A stretch of 64,000 bases of DNA from RUG11198 sp036342255 (GCA_036342255.1 JAZAUS010000007.1:1-64000); one strand, 5' to 3'; counted from the first letter of the stretch, positions 1 to 9,471 are shown. Notes: generated by a model not told the origin, from the letters alone. A program made the numbers and translations.

Positions 1-310
1 ATTGGATATCTTCTTCAGATTTACATTCATAAAAATTATATCCTGCATCACTTAATAATTCTTTAACTGTTTTATTTGTTTCTATCTCTTTTTTTTCAAC
101 ATTAACAAAACTATAAATATAATTTTTAAATTCTTCTTCTACTCCTTCATCTACTATATCATTATACAAATGATGATTTGGAGAAAATTTAGATAGAATT
201 ATATTTGATAGTAAACCTTCTTTTTCTAAAAGAGTTGGGAATAGCTCTCTACATAATTTTGCAAAATTTTCTCCATAGTATTTTTTTAAAGTATTATAAT
301 CTTTATTCAT
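1..310 (-). CDS. hypothetical protein, 3' end cut by window
   Basis: The reading frame starts with ATG at 310 after an AGGTGA ribosome site and stays open to the window edge, giving about 103 residues. The visible part is charged and helical (begins MNKDYNTLKKYYGENF) and has no membrane segment. It lies 8 bp downstream of dnaE on the same strand and is probably co-transcribed with it. I recognise no domain in the visible part, so no function is offered. Confidence 0.75.
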   Translation of the reverse strand, partial: MNKDYNTLKKYYGENFAKLCRELFPTLLEKEGLLSNIILSKFSPNHHLYNDIVDEGVEEEFKNYIYSFVNVEKKEIETNKTVKELLSDAGYNFYECKSEEDIQ

Positions 311-318
311 TGTATCAC

Positions 319-3243
319 CTACTTAAGTTTTTTTAGACTGTTGACTACTATTTGGTATTTATCATATCTTCTTTCTACATGGCCGAATACTCTGATAATA
401 TCTCTTTTATTTAAGTTGTTGTATTGTTTATAGGTTCTTGGAAAGAATGTTAAAGAAATAGATCCAAATTCGTCTTGGGCTGTTATGAAGGCCATAATAT
501 CATTTTTCTTGGTAGTTATTTCTTTTATTCTATCTATCATAAGGGTTATAGATATATTTTTATCAAAATAACTACTAATAGTTTTAGTATCTATATCACT
601 AGACTCGCGATAGATACTAGTTGGATGTTCACTTAGATAAAAGCCAAAAGAATTTAGTTGATTATTTAATAGTTCTTCTTTTGAATAATCTGGATATTCA
701 ATTAGTTCTGGTGGTTCTATTTCTAGGATTCCTGCATCATTTGATAGTTCAGCATAATTTAGAATACTATCTAAATTATTTAGAAGAGTTTTTTCATTAT
801 GGCCTAGGCTAGAGAAACAGCCCGACATAATTAAAGATGTTAGTATTTTTTTATTGTTTACTGATGAATTATAGTTTCTTTTGATAAAATCTATAAAGTC
901 TTTATATGGTGTATCTCTTTTAACTATTATTTCACTAGCAATTGAAGAACCTACATTTTTTATAATAGATAAAGGACATATTATAGAATTATTATCTATT
1001 ATATAGTTAATAGTACTTTTATTTATGTCTGGTGGTAATATTTTTATATTATTCTTTCTTATTTCTGATAGGTATATTTTTGTTTTGGTATCGTTGCCTA
1101 TGACATTATTTAAAATGGCTGTTTCAAAGTATTTGAAGAAATATGTTTTAAGGAAAGCCATTTTGAATGCTACCATGGCATAACCTACAGAGTGAGATTT
1201 ATTAAAGCCATAGCCGGCAAATTTTAGGATTAAGTTATATATTTTTTCAGCTACTTCTTTAGAATAACCATTATTAATACTTTTTTCTATGAATTTAGGT
1301 TTCTCATTAATAATTAGTTCTTCTTTCTTTTTGGATATGGCTCTTCTTAAAATATCAGCTTCACCTAAAGAATAGCCGGCTAGAGTTCTTGCTATTTGTA
1401 GAATTTGTTCTTGATAGATAATTATGCCATAAGTAGAGCTTAGAATTGGTTCTAGGGAATCATCTATATAGTCTACTTCTTCTTTACCTGCTTTCCTTCT
1501 AATATAATTATCTATGAAATCCATAGCACCTGGTCTATATAGGGCTAAGGCTGCTATTATATCATCAAAAGATGAAGTTTGCAATTTAGTTAAGAATCTT
1601 CTCATGCCAGGAGATTCAAATTGGAATATTCCGTCTGTATCGGCATTTCTAAATATATTAAGGGTCTTTTTATCAGTTATAGGTATTTTAGAGAAAGTTA
1701 TATTTAGTTTTTCTAATTTTCTTATGTTATTTATTACTTCAGCGATAAGAGTTAAGTTAGATATGCCTAAGAAGTCCATTTTTAATAGGCCTAATGGCTC
1801 TAGATAATCTTTATCATAGGCTGTCGTATAGATTCCACGATTGTTTTTATATAAAGGTATAGTTTCATCTAAATCTATTCTACTCATTACTATTCCTGAT
1901 GCATGAATACCAATATTTCTTGGTAGACCTTCTAGGTGGGTTGCTATTTTATATAACTTTTGATAATTATTGTTATTATCTATAAGACGTTTTAATCTAT
2001 TATTATTGTTATAATTATCTATAAGAGTATTGTTAGAAGATAATTCTCTACATATTTCATCAACATCTGTTAGACTTAATTTCATGACACGGGCTACATC
2101 TCTTATAACTTGTTTTGAGGCTAATGTATCAAAAGTTATGATGCCCGTTACTTTTTTCTCTCCATATTTTTTGGTTACATAATCTATAACTTCACTTCTT
2201 TTTTCACTGTCAAAGTCGATATCAATATCGGGCATGGTTACTCTTTCGGGATTTAGAAACCTTTCAAATAATAAGTCATATTTGATAGGGTCTATGTCAG
2301 TTATACCTAAGGTATAACTGACTAGACTACCTGCGGCTGATCCACGTCCTGGACCTACTAAGATATCATGTTGTTTAGCATATTTTACGTAATCCCATAC
2401 GATTAAGAAATAATTACAGAAATTCATCTGGTTAATTATTTTTAATTCATAATTTAATCTATCTATGTATATTTTATCTACATTATTATTTAATCTTTTA
2501 TTTAGACCTTTATTACATAGATAGGTTAAGTATTCATGAGCATCCTTAGATTCATCATAAATTGGTAATAGATTTTTTGTGTAAGTTAATTCTACATTAC
2601 ATAGATCAGATATAATATTAGTATTTATGATATCTCTTTCATCAGAGATATCAGATACTTCATCTTGGGGTAATAAATACTTATTTTTATGAGTATTTAG
2701 TTCATATTCTCCAATAGCTTTTGATTCTTTTATCATTAATAGATAATCTAAATATTTATAATCTTCTTTATTTAAGTAAGATATATCATTTATAAATACT
2801 TTATCTTCTTTGATTTTTTCTTTTTCTTCTACGGTAGAGTAACCTATGAATTTTTTATCATATATATTATATATTTCTTCATTATAATATTTATAAGGTA
2901 AGACTAATATTAGGTTGTCTTTATATTTTTTTAAGATGTCTATAGTTATAATATCTTCTGATACAAGAGTGGATAGTTTTATTAGGTTTTTATAGCCATT
3001 ATTATTCATGGCATATAATAATATGTTTTTATCATTAATAGTTAGTTCTAGGCCTATTATGGGTTTAATATCATTCTTTTTACAAGCGTTATAAAACTCT
3101 GGTATACCAAACATATTATTATGATCTGTTATGGCTAGAGCATTATAATCTAATTTTTTAGCTTGATTTATTAAGTTAGGTATTTTTATTAAGCTAGATA
3201 ATATAGAATAACTTGTTTTTATTTGTAAGGGTATATAATTCAT
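319..3243 (-). CDS. dnaE: DNA polymerase III alpha subunit, DnaE type
   Basis: Replicative polymerase subunit of 974 residues. An N-terminal PHP domain covers roughly residues 1-200. The polymerase core carries GPGRGSAAGS near residue 296 and the catalytic PDIDIDF near 336-342. A finger segment with PGAMDFIDNY lies near 569, and an OB-fold tail lies at about 890-970. It is shorter than the roughly 1160-residue proteobacterial protein, as is usual for Gram-positive DnaE. The first PHP metal motif, normally HxH, reads LQIK at residues 6-9, while TDH at 39-41 remains, so the PHP site looks degenerate. The start is preceded by AAGGAGG. In low-GC bacteria DnaE normally works beside PolC, which is not in this window. 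Confidence 0.97.
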   Translation of the reverse strand: MNYIPLQIKTSYSILSSLIKIPNLINQAKKLDYNALAITDHNNMFGIPEFYNACKKNDIKPIIGLELTINDKNILLYAMNNNGYKNLIKLSTLVSEDIITIDILKKYKDNLILVLPYKYYNEEIYNIYDKKFIGYSTVEEKEKIKEDKVFINDISYLNKEDYKYLDYLLMIKESKAIGEYELNTHKNKYLLPQDEVSDISDERDIINTNIISDLCNVELTYTKNLLPIYDESKDAHEYLTYLCNKGLNKRLNNNVDKIYIDRLNYELKIINQMNFCNYFLIVWDYVKYAKQHDILVGPGRGSAAGSLVSYTLGITDIDPIKYDLLFERFLNPERVTMPDIDIDFDSEKRSEVIDYVTKKYGEKKVTGIITFDTLASKQVIRDVARVMKLSLTDVDEICRELSSNNTLIDNYNNNNRLKRLIDNNNNYQKLYKIATHLEGLPRNIGIHASGIVMSRIDLDETIPLYKNNRGIYTTAYDKDYLEPLGLLKMDFLGISNLTLIAEVINNIRKLEKLNITFSKIPITDKKTLNIFRNADTDGIFQFESPGMRRFLTKLQTSSFDDIIAALALYRPGAMDFIDNYIRRKAGKEEVDYIDDSLEPILSSTYGIIIYQEQILQIARTLAGYSLGEADILRRAISKKKEELIINEKPKFIEKSINNGYSKEVAEKIYNLILKFAGYGFNKSHSVGYAMVAFKMAFLKTYFFKYFETAILNNVIGNDTKTKIYLSEIRKNNIKILPPDINKSTINYIIDNNSIICPLSIIKNVGSSIASEIIVKRDTPYKDFIDFIKRNYNSSVNNKKILTSLIMSGCFSSLGHNEKTLLNNLDSILNYAELSNDAGILEIEPPELIEYPDYSKEELLNNQLNSFGFYLSEHPTSIYRESSDIDTKTISSYFDKNISITLMIDRIKEITTKKNDIMAFITAQDEFGSISLTFFPRTYKQYNNLNKRDIIRVFGHVERRYDKYQIVVNSLKKLK

Positions 3244-3276
3244 AATAGGCCTCCTTCATAGGTATTATACCATATA

Positions 3277-3305
3277 TAATAAAAAATAAGGACATAAGTC
3301 CTTAT
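3277..3305 (-). terminator. intrinsic terminator of the 3323-3958 gene
   Basis: On the minus strand an 8-bp stem (ATAAGGAC / GTCCTTAT, loop of 4) at 3286-3305 is followed by a T run. It separates the phosphatase gene from dnaE. Confidence 0.8.
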
Positions 3306-3322
3306 CTTTGGTTTTGATTTGT

Positions 3323-3958
3323 TTAAATACTTGAGTAATCTATCTTTATATTTTCTATATCTGTTAATGTTTTATCTTTAAAGGTTAGTTTGAATACTTC
3401 TGGGGCATTCCATTTAAAAGATATGTCCATTATTTTTTTATTATTAAAATATAGTTCCTTATCTTTATATTTTCCTAATTTCATGAATAAGAATGTTATA
3501 GCTGTTCCATGTGATACTATGGCGATTCTTTTGCCTTCATATTTATTTAATACTTCTATTAAAGCATTATACATTCTTTCTGCTACTTCGTTTTGGCTTT
3601 CGCCATTTTTTATTTTTAAATCTGGATTATCTATTTGTTTTTGTCCGAAATCATCTGGTAATTCATCCCAGGAATTAATTCCAAATTTTCTTTCTCCAAA
3701 GTCATCTATTACATAAGTTTCAATATCATTATGTTCTGATATATATTTAGCTGTAGATATAGCTCTTATATAGTTACTGGCTATAACTACATCAATATTT
3801 TGCATTTCTATATCTTCACTTAATATTTTAGCTTTTCTTTCACCATTTGAGGATAATACATATTTTTCATTTTGGACTTGTAAATTATCTTTTGTTTTTA
3901 TATATTGTGCTTTTTTAGATGGTTCTGAATGTCTCATTAAATAAACTGTTGTATTCAT
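3323..3958 (-). CDS. histidine phosphatase family protein (core copy)
   Basis: A 211-residue member of the phosphoglycerate mutase-like histidine phosphatase family. The N-terminal phospho-acceptor motif is RHS at residues 9-11, where many family members have RHG, and the second catalytic histidine is in VSHGTA near residue 150. There is no signal peptide or membrane segment, so it is cytoplasmic. The substrate cannot be read from the sequence; the family covers sugar phosphates, nucleotides and cobalamin intermediates. The start follows AGGAGG. A clear paralogue with the same RHS variant lies in the cassette array at 49720-50334. Confidence 0.9.
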   Translation of the reverse strand: MNTTVYLMRHSEPSKKAQYIKTKDNLQVQNEKYVLSSNGERKAKILSEDIEMQNIDVVIASNYIRAISTAKYISEHNDIETYVIDDFGERKFGINSWDELPDDFGQKQIDNPDLKIKNGESQNEVAERMYNALIEVLNKYEGKRIAIVSHGTAITFLFMKLGKYKDKELYFNNKKIMDISFKWNAPEVFKLTFKDKTLTDIENIKIDYSSI

Positions 3959-4045
3959 ATATTACCTCCTTAGTATAATTATAGCATATATAATAAAAAA
4001 TAAGGACATAAGTCTTAATTATTAGTTTTATATTATATGATTTTT

Positions 4046-4786
4046 TTATCTTGTTTTATGAGAAGTTTTTTCATTTTTATCTATACCATATATCTTGATT
4101 CCTCCTACCTCTTTTGGTGGTTTTTCTTCTCCGTGTATTCTAATTCCTCCTACTTTTTTTGTTGGTTTTTCTTCTCCGTATATTCTGATTCCTCCTACCT
4201 CTTTTGGTGGATTATAATTTGATATATTAAGATTATTTAATGCATTTTTATATTGTTCGTTATTTATTATTTTTACATGACTATTCATTATTTCTTCTTG
4301 AGACATAAGAAAATATTTCATATAATTGTATTCTTTGTTAAAAATTCCCCACGTTATGTCTATATGTTTTGGTTCCCCATTTACTGAGACTAAATTCCAT
4401 CCGTGTTGTATAGTTGTTGTTCCTTCCAAAACTTCACATTTAATTCCTATTTTTTCACATATATCTTTAAAAGCATTTGATATCCCGTCACAGATTGATT
4501 TTTTACATAAAAGTGCTGAATATTTTTGAACCATTGGAACTTCAATATCTTTATAATTATATGTTTTAGAATCGAATGCATAATTCTTTCCATTTTCTCC
4601 TCTATTTATTCTTAAATCGTGGTCATATTCAATGTTTTTTACAAAGTATTCATATAAAAATCTTAATTTTTCAATTTCATTTAAAGTATTTGGTATTTTA
4701 CTAATTATTTTATCTATCTCTTTATTGTAGTAATACTCTAATTTTTTTGCTTTTGTTTCATCTCTCCCATTGATTATAATTCCCAT
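4046..4786 (-). CDS. transglutaminase-like protein with C-terminal 15-residue repeats
   Basis: A 246-residue protein. The middle part has the order expected of the transglutaminase/papain-like fold: Cys99 in ICDGIS, His128 in QHGWN and Asp143 in HIDITWG. That suggests a thiol hydrolase or transferase. No signal peptide is seen, so it probably acts inside the cell or leaves by another route. From about residue 190 the chain becomes three tandem 15-residue repeats with core EVGGIRIYGEE, encoded by a 45-bp DNA repeat. The gene stands alone, with its own AGGAGG site. The catalytic call is inferred from motif order; the substrate is unknown. A larger protein with a similar motif set is at 47014-48396. 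Confidence 0.7.
   Translation of the reverse strand: MGIIINGRDETKAKKLEYYYNKEIDKIISKIPNTLNEIEKLRFLYEYFVKNIEYDHDLRINRGENGKNYAFDSKTYNYKDIEVPMVQKYSALLCKKSICDGISNAFKDICEKIGIKCEVLEGTTTIQHGWNLVSVNGEPKHIDITWGIFNKEYNYMKYFLMSQEEIMNSHVKIINNEQYKNALNNLNISNYNPPKEVGGIRIYGEEKPTKKVGGIRIHGEEKPPKEVGGIKIYGIDKNEKTSHKTR
4091..4216 (-). repeat. 45-bp tandem coding repeat, nearly 3 copies
   Basis: The sequence cctcctacct (or a one-base variant) recurs at 4101, 4146 and 4191, a 45-bp period. It encodes the EVGGIRIYGEE-type repeat at the end of the transglutaminase-like protein. Such arrays can change copy number in frame. Confidence 0.85.
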
Positions 4787-4812
4787 TTTATTTCCTCCTT
4801 TTTTGGATTATA

Positions 4813-4840
4813 ACATATATTAAAAAGGACAAAAGTCCTT
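4813..4840 (-). terminator. intrinsic terminator of the 4849-5127 gene
   Basis: On the minus strand AAGGAC, a 4-base loop and GTCCTT are followed by a T run. The core stem is the same as in the 3277-3305 terminator. Confidence 0.75.
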
Positions 4841-4848
4841 ATGATTAT

Positions 4849-5127
4849 TTATATTTTCCAGAAGACATAGGCTGCGATTAGGGCACCTATGGCAATGATT
4901 AGAGCTAGGGTGAAGATAGGGGCAAAGCCTTCACTTTTGAAACCTATATCTGATGTTAGAATTCCTTTGGCTTTTGCATTCTTTTTCATATATTTGTTAT
5001 CACTGTCTGGTCTTTGTAGTTTATATTTTGGTCCTATATTTATTTTTTCATTACTATTTGTTGTGATAGTAATTTCAGCATTATTTCCGGATTCATCTAC
5101 AAAACTTTTAGTTATATCTTTTTTCAT
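4849..5127 (-). CDS. small tail-anchored membrane protein
   Basis: About 92 residues from the ATG at 5127, which has AGGAAA about 8 bp upstream. An upstream in-frame GTG at 5142 lies inside the dnaI stop region and is less likely. The N-terminal two thirds is polar, then one hydrophobic helix of about 22 residues (FAPIFTLALIIAIGALIAAY) ends the protein. This suggests a C-terminal membrane anchor with the bulk in the cytoplasm. It follows dnaI closely and may be the last gene of the dnaB-dnaI operon. No family recognised. Confidence 0.7.
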   Translation of the reverse strand: MKKDITKSFVDESGNNAEITITTNSNEKINIGPKYKLQRPDSDNKYMKKNAKAKGILTSDIGFKSEGFAPIFTLALIIAIGALIAAYVFWKI

Positions 5128-5138
5128 AATATATTTCC

Positions 5139-6062
5139 TCACTTTCTTTTATTAGCACTAACCATCAATTTTTCTATGGTTAATTGGTTTATTCTTTCTA
5201 TTATTCTTTTTGCTTTTACTTTTTCTATACCTTTTGAAGATATACTAAAGTGTTCTTCTAGGTCATTAATACTTAAGTTAGATGTAAAGAATGTTGTTAG
5301 TCCTTCTTGCATACGATATTGAAGGATAGTTCCTAAAACTTCATCTCTTGACCATTCGGTCATTGTTTCAGCTCCAATGTCATCTATTAGTAAAAGCTCT
5401 GCTTTTTTAATAAAGTTAAATTTTTCATTATATTCTTCATTATCTCCAAATGATTCTTTTAGACTTCTTAAAAATTCTGGATAATAGATAATGGCTATTT
5501 TATGGTCTTTTTTGGCTAATTCATTAAGGCAAGCGGATATAAGATAAGTCTTACCACAACCAAAGTTGCCTGTGAGATACAAGCCTTTCATACCTTTCTT
5601 AGCCTCGTATGTATCTATGAAATTCTTTAGCCATTTAATTATATCATATCTTTCGGAATCATCCAAGTGAATATTCTTCATTGAGGCTTCTTTTATTTCT
5701 TTAGGTATTTCGAAAAGATAGATATTCTTCTTATATTTATTCTCTTCTTCATTCTTTAGATAATATTTACATGGTATTTCATCAAAGACTAAGTTTTCAT
5801 TTAGTATTTCAGGATATAATACATGTCCAGTAAAAGAATTTTTACAGTATTCTAGTCCTTTACATTTGCTACAATTATCTAATTCATTTGAACATTCTTC
5901 AAGTTTAGATGTATATTTCATTAAATATTCATCTGGTAATTTTAGTTTTTTTACTATTTTCTTGAAAGTTTTATTATTTTCTAAGGTTTCAGTATAATCA
6001 TCAGATAGTTTTTTAGGGTTAAGATAATAATTTTCTTTAATTACTTTTGAAATTGATTTCAT
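5139..6062 (-). CDS. dnaI: helicase loader DnaI
   Basis: A 307-residue AAA+ ATPase that loads the replicative helicase in Gram-positive bacteria. The N-terminal part holds a cysteine cluster (CSNELDNCSKCKGLEYC) matching the zinc-binding helicase-interaction domain of DnaI. Walker A GNFGCGKT is at residues 165-172 and Walker B LLLIDDIG near 225-232. It starts 2 bp after the stop of the DnaB gene, so the two are probably translated from one message, the same pairing as in Bacillus. The partner helicase gene is not in the window. Confidence 0.93.
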   Translation of the reverse strand: MKSISKVIKENYYLNPKKLSDDYTETLENNKTFKKIVKKLKLPDEYLMKYTSKLEECSNELDNCSKCKGLEYCKNSFTGHVLYPEILNENLVFDEIPCKYYLKNEEENKYKKNIYLFEIPKEIKEASMKNIHLDDSERYDIIKWLKNFIDTYEAKKGMKGLYLTGNFGCGKTYLISACLNELAKKDHKIAIIYYPEFLRSLKESFGDNEEYNEKFNFIKKAELLLIDDIGAETMTEWSRDEVLGTILQYRMQEGLTTFFTSNLSINDLEEHFSISSKGIEKVKAKRIIERINQLTIEKLMVSANKRK

Positions 6063-6063
6063 A

Positions 6064-7362
6064 TTACTGATACTCCTTTAATAGATTTTGCATTTCTTCT
6101 TCGGCTTCTTTGGTTGTTTCTTGTTTTTTTATTTCTTTATTAAACCATTCAGGTATTTTTTCTTCTTTAACTACTTTTTTGTTTGTTGTGGTAATTTTAG
6201 CTTTACGATATTTTTTATGCTCTTTTTCTGCTGTTTTCATAGCTTCATCTACGGTTTCTATTTTTTGTCGTTGCCATTGTCCAGCGATTGTTTCAACATG
6301 ATTTCTGGTTAGTTTATTATTATTTGTTTTTAGAATATAATCTATTAAGACATTGGCTACGCCTATTTTAAGGCCATAATTTATAATTAAATCTTCCGCT
6401 AATTTTAAGTCTCTTGATGTAGGTTCACTTCCTTTATTTTTACTTTTAAGTAGTTCATATGGAGTTATGTTTTCAAAGGTATATATCATTTTGGCTCTTT
6501 TAGAGGTGTCTCCTTCAGGTTTTTTTAGATATTCTGGTTGAGTATCATAGACAACACTAGGTAGTAAGCCATGATTATCAAATTGATAATATTTTCTACA
6601 TGTCTTTCGTAGTTCTTCTTTATTTATATTACCTCTCTCATTAATGCATGTTGGAATAATATCTTTGATTTTTATGACATCTAAACGATAGAGAAAAGAC
6701 AACTCTAATATTAGTGATTTTATTTCTTTGGTGAATAATTTATCTTTATCTATACTATTAGGTAAAGATGCTTTTAAAAAATCAAAGTCAAAATTAGTAT
6801 CTACATTTAGTTTTTGAATATTCTTTTTTCTGATATCATTATTTAGGACGTCATACGATGTAAGAGGTACGGATGTAAAGACATCAGAAAAAGATGCTGT
6901 TATATCTTCATAATTAGATGTATTAATTCTAGGTATTTTAAAATAACTTTTTAAATGTTCATATTCTTTTTTTCCTAAATTATTATATAATACTACATTA
7001 AGGATGGGATGATTAAAGAAATCATGCGCATTTATTGGAGAAAATAATTGATATATATAATTATTTATATTTTCTTCTTTATAAAATGTTTTAAGTAGTC
7101 CTATGGCTTCTAATTTATGTCTTGCTTCTATTATTTCTTCTAAGGTCATATGCATGTTAGTAACTAAATGATGATGGGTATATTCATTAGATATTATTTC
7201 TGATTTATCTAAGTCTGACCATAGAGAAAAATAAAGCATTATAGGAAGGGGACCTATTATTGGTTGATATAGCATACTTAGTATTTTTCTATCTTCATTA
7301 TCAATGATGCTTTTATTTACTACTACATATGTGTCTGCTGGTAAGATACTATATTTTTTCAT
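6064..7362 (-). CDS. dnaB: replication initiation and membrane attachment protein, Bacillus DnaB type
   Basis: A 432-residue protein of the DnaB/DnaD family (the Gram-positive loader, not the E. coli helicase). The N-terminal winged-helix part contains LYQPIIGPLPIMLYFSLW near residues 31-48. A C-terminal DnaD-like helical domain, about residues 290-370, contains the NYGLKIGVANVLIDYILK stretch. The tail is lysine-rich and probably disordered. The gene sits directly upstream of dnaI, which strongly supports the assignment. It would act in primosome assembly at the origin or at restarted forks. Confidence 0.88.
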   Translation of the reverse strand: MKKYSILPADTYVVVNKSIIDNEDRKILSMLYQPIIGPLPIMLYFSLWSDLDKSEIISNEYTHHHLVTNMHMTLEEIIEARHKLEAIGLLKTFYKEENINNYIYQLFSPINAHDFFNHPILNVVLYNNLGKKEYEHLKSYFKIPRINTSNYEDITASFSDVFTSVPLTSYDVLNNDIRKKNIQKLNVDTNFDFDFLKASLPNSIDKDKLFTKEIKSLILELSFLYRLDVIKIKDIIPTCINERGNINKEELRKTCRKYYQFDNHGLLPSVVYDTQPEYLKKPEGDTSKRAKMIYTFENITPYELLKSKNKGSEPTSRDLKLAEDLIINYGLKIGVANVLIDYILKTNNNKLTRNHVETIAGQWQRQKIETVDEAMKTAEKEHKKYRKAKITTTNKKVVKEEKIPEWFNKEIKKQETTKEAEEEMQNLLKEYQ

Positions 7363-7504
7363 ACAACCACTGTCCTCTTGTAATAATTTTATAATAAATA
7401 TATATAAAAGTAAAGATTGATAAGATAAAATAGAAAATTATTTTATATATGCTTTGTTGTATTCTTTCTCTTTTTATGTTATTATTTTGTTAGGATAGAG
7501 GTGG

Positions 7505-9181
7505 ATGATGAAAAAAATTTTTGTATTTTTTATTTTATTTATTGGTGGCTTATTATGTTTTAAATATGTAGATACTTATGATATAAATGATTATGTTGCT
7601 GCTAATAAATCTGAAGTTGTATTAGATAAAAAGAGTATAAGTATTAGTGTTGGTAGTACGGTTAAACTTAATGTAACTAATAATAGTTCTCTTAAATTAG
7701 TATGGGTTAGTTCTAATAAAAAAATTGTTACTGTTGATAGTAATGGTAATATTAAGGGTGTAGGTGTTGGTACTGCTTCTATTATTGTTGCTGCTAAGAA
7801 CAATTATTCTATTAGAGATGTTTGTACTGTTACAGTTACCAAGAATAATGCTAGTACATCTTCTAATGTTAAAGTGAATGATATTCAAATAGATTCAACT
7901 AGTATGACGATGAAAGTTGGAGGTACTGGTAAAATATCTTATAGTGTTTTACCAGCTAATGCTACTAATAAATTAGTTAATTTTGTAAGTAGTAATAGTA
8001 GTGTTGTATCTGTTGATAATAGTGGTAATATTAAAGCCTTAAAGGAAGGATCGGCTGTGATAACTATTACTTCTGTTGCAAATTCTTCTATTAAAAAATC
8101 TTTTACTATTATGGTTAAAAATGATGTGGTTGCTGTTAATAGTATAAAATTAAATGTTGAAGAGAAAACTTTAAATTATGGTGATACGTTTAAATTATAT
8201 GCGATAGTTGGTCCTGAAAATGCTACTAATAAAGCTGTTAGTTGGAGGAGTAGTAATCCTGATGTTTTATCAGTTGATAATAATGGTAATATTAAAGTAA
8301 TTATGAATTGGGCTGGTAAAGTTACGGTTAAAGCAATATCTAGTTCTAACAAGAGTGTTAATGCTGTTGCTGTAATAACAATTAATGGTAAATTAAAAAA
8401 GCTAGGTAAAATTAATATTAATGCATCTAAAGGTGTTATTGTTGCTACACAGAAAAAAGGTATTACTAGTGCTCAGGGATTTTGTGTAGCTGATAATTAT
8501 TATGTTGCTGCTAAAAGGAATGGTAATGAAACTAAATCTAGTATTATGGTAATTAATAAGAAAAACAATACGAAAGTTAATTCTTTTGTTATTAATAATG
8601 GTACTTTAGGTCATGCTAATGGTTTAACATATAATCCTAATACTGGTATGATATATTCAGTTATGACAAAAGATGAAAATTATCGTTCATTTACTTTAAA
8701 AGACATATTAAAAAAAGGTGTTTCAACAAAATCAGATGCTTTTTATCTAAAAAATAAAGAAGGAAAAGTTGTTCCTGTTAGTTTCTCTGCTATAGCTTAT
8801 GATAATTCAGTTAATAATTATTATTTAGCTAAGGGTGGTCGTATATATGTATATGATGATAAGAAGAATCTAATTAGGAAGATTACAAAAGTTAGTTCTG
8901 ATGTTCCACAAGATATAGGTGCATATAATGGTAAGATATTAGTTGTTAGGCATAAATTTAAAGCACCTGTTGGTGGAAATAGCCTTACTAATACGAGAAA
9001 TACTATAGATATATATAGATCTTCTAATGGTGAATATTTGGGTTCATATATTATAAATGTACGTGATGAATTACAGAGTGTTGATTATTATGGTAGTGGT
9101 AATAATTTTTCTATATTTGTTAATAATGTTCCTAAATGTGGAGATTGTATATATAAAATACAGATGAATATACCAAAATAA
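7505..9181 (+). CDS. secreted protein with Ig-like (Big_2) repeats and a propeller-like C-terminal region
   Basis: A 558-residue protein with a signal peptide (FVFFILFIGGLLCF near residues 6-19). Three bacterial Ig-like group 2 domains follow, at roughly residues 38-115, 124-205 and 213-295, each with the WSSNxxVxxVDxxGNIK-type signature. The C-terminal 255 residues show short repeated beta segments (GLTYNPNTGMIYSV) that resemble beta-propeller blades. It is probably exposed on the surface or secreted; no LPXTG motif is visible. Two ATGs lie in tandem (7505 and 7508) behind GAGGTGG, and the second is equally possible. It stands alone on the plus strand between minus-strand genes. Confidence 0.8.
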   Translation: MMKKIFVFFILFIGGLLCFKYVDTYDINDYVAANKSEVVLDKKSISISVGSTVKLNVTNNSSLKLVWVSSNKKIVTVDSNGNIKGVGVGTASIIVAAKNNYSIRDVCTVTVTKNNASTSSNVKVNDIQIDSTSMTMKVGGTGKISYSVLPANATNKLVNFVSSNSSVVSVDNSGNIKALKEGSAVITITSVANSSIKKSFTIMVKNDVVAVNSIKLNVEEKTLNYGDTFKLYAIVGPENATNKAVSWRSSNPDVLSVDNNGNIKVIMNWAGKVTVKAISSSNKSVNAVAVITINGKLKKLGKININASKGVIVATQKKGITSAQGFCVADNYYVAAKRNGNETKSSIMVINKKNNTKVNSFVINNGTLGHANGLTYNPNTGMIYSVMTKDENYRSFTLKDILKKGVSTKSDAFYLKNKEGKVVPVSFSAIAYDNSVNNYYLAKGGRIYVYDDKKNLIRKITKVSSDVPQDIGAYNGKILVVRHKFKAPVGGNSLTNTRNTIDIYRSSNGEYLGSYIINVRDELQSVDYYGSGNNFSIFVNNVPKCGDCIYKIQMNIPK

Positions 9182-9182
9182 A

Positions 9183-9213
9183 AGAAGTTTTAATTAAAAC
9201 TTCTTTTATTCTT
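9183..9213. terminator. bidirectional terminator
   Basis: AAAGAAGTTTT, a 4-base loop and AAAACTTCTTT form an 11-bp stem between two convergent genes, with T-rich flanks in both directions. Confidence 0.85.
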
Positions 9214-9406
9214 TTTCTGTTTCTATTTCTATAGCTCCTGTTGGACAATATGAAATAGCTTGTTCTACTAAATCTACTTCTTTTTCTTCTATTTCATCTT
9301 TAATGCATTCTGCTTGACCATCTTCATTATAGTCGAAGATTGTTGAATCAGTTAAAGATATACAAGATCCGCAGCCTATGCATTTTTCATTTACTTTAAC
9401 TTTCAT
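9206..9406 (-). CDS. single-cluster ferredoxin
   Basis: A 66-residue acidic ferredoxin. Cysteines at 9, 12 and 15 (CIGCGSC) and a later CPTGAI cysteine form one iron-sulfur cluster site. This is the arrangement of the small Bacillus-type [4Fe-4S] ferredoxins. It is an electron carrier in the cytoplasm; its redox partner cannot be told from the context, as the neighbours are not redox genes. Confidence 0.92.
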   Translation of the reverse strand: MKVKVNEKCIGCGSCISLTDSTIFDYNEDGQAECIKDEIEEKEVDLVEQAISYCPTGAIEIETEKE

Positions 9407-9471
9407 TATATCAGTCCTTTCTTTTTATTAATTATATAATATATTTATGAAAAATCAATAATTATAAAATT

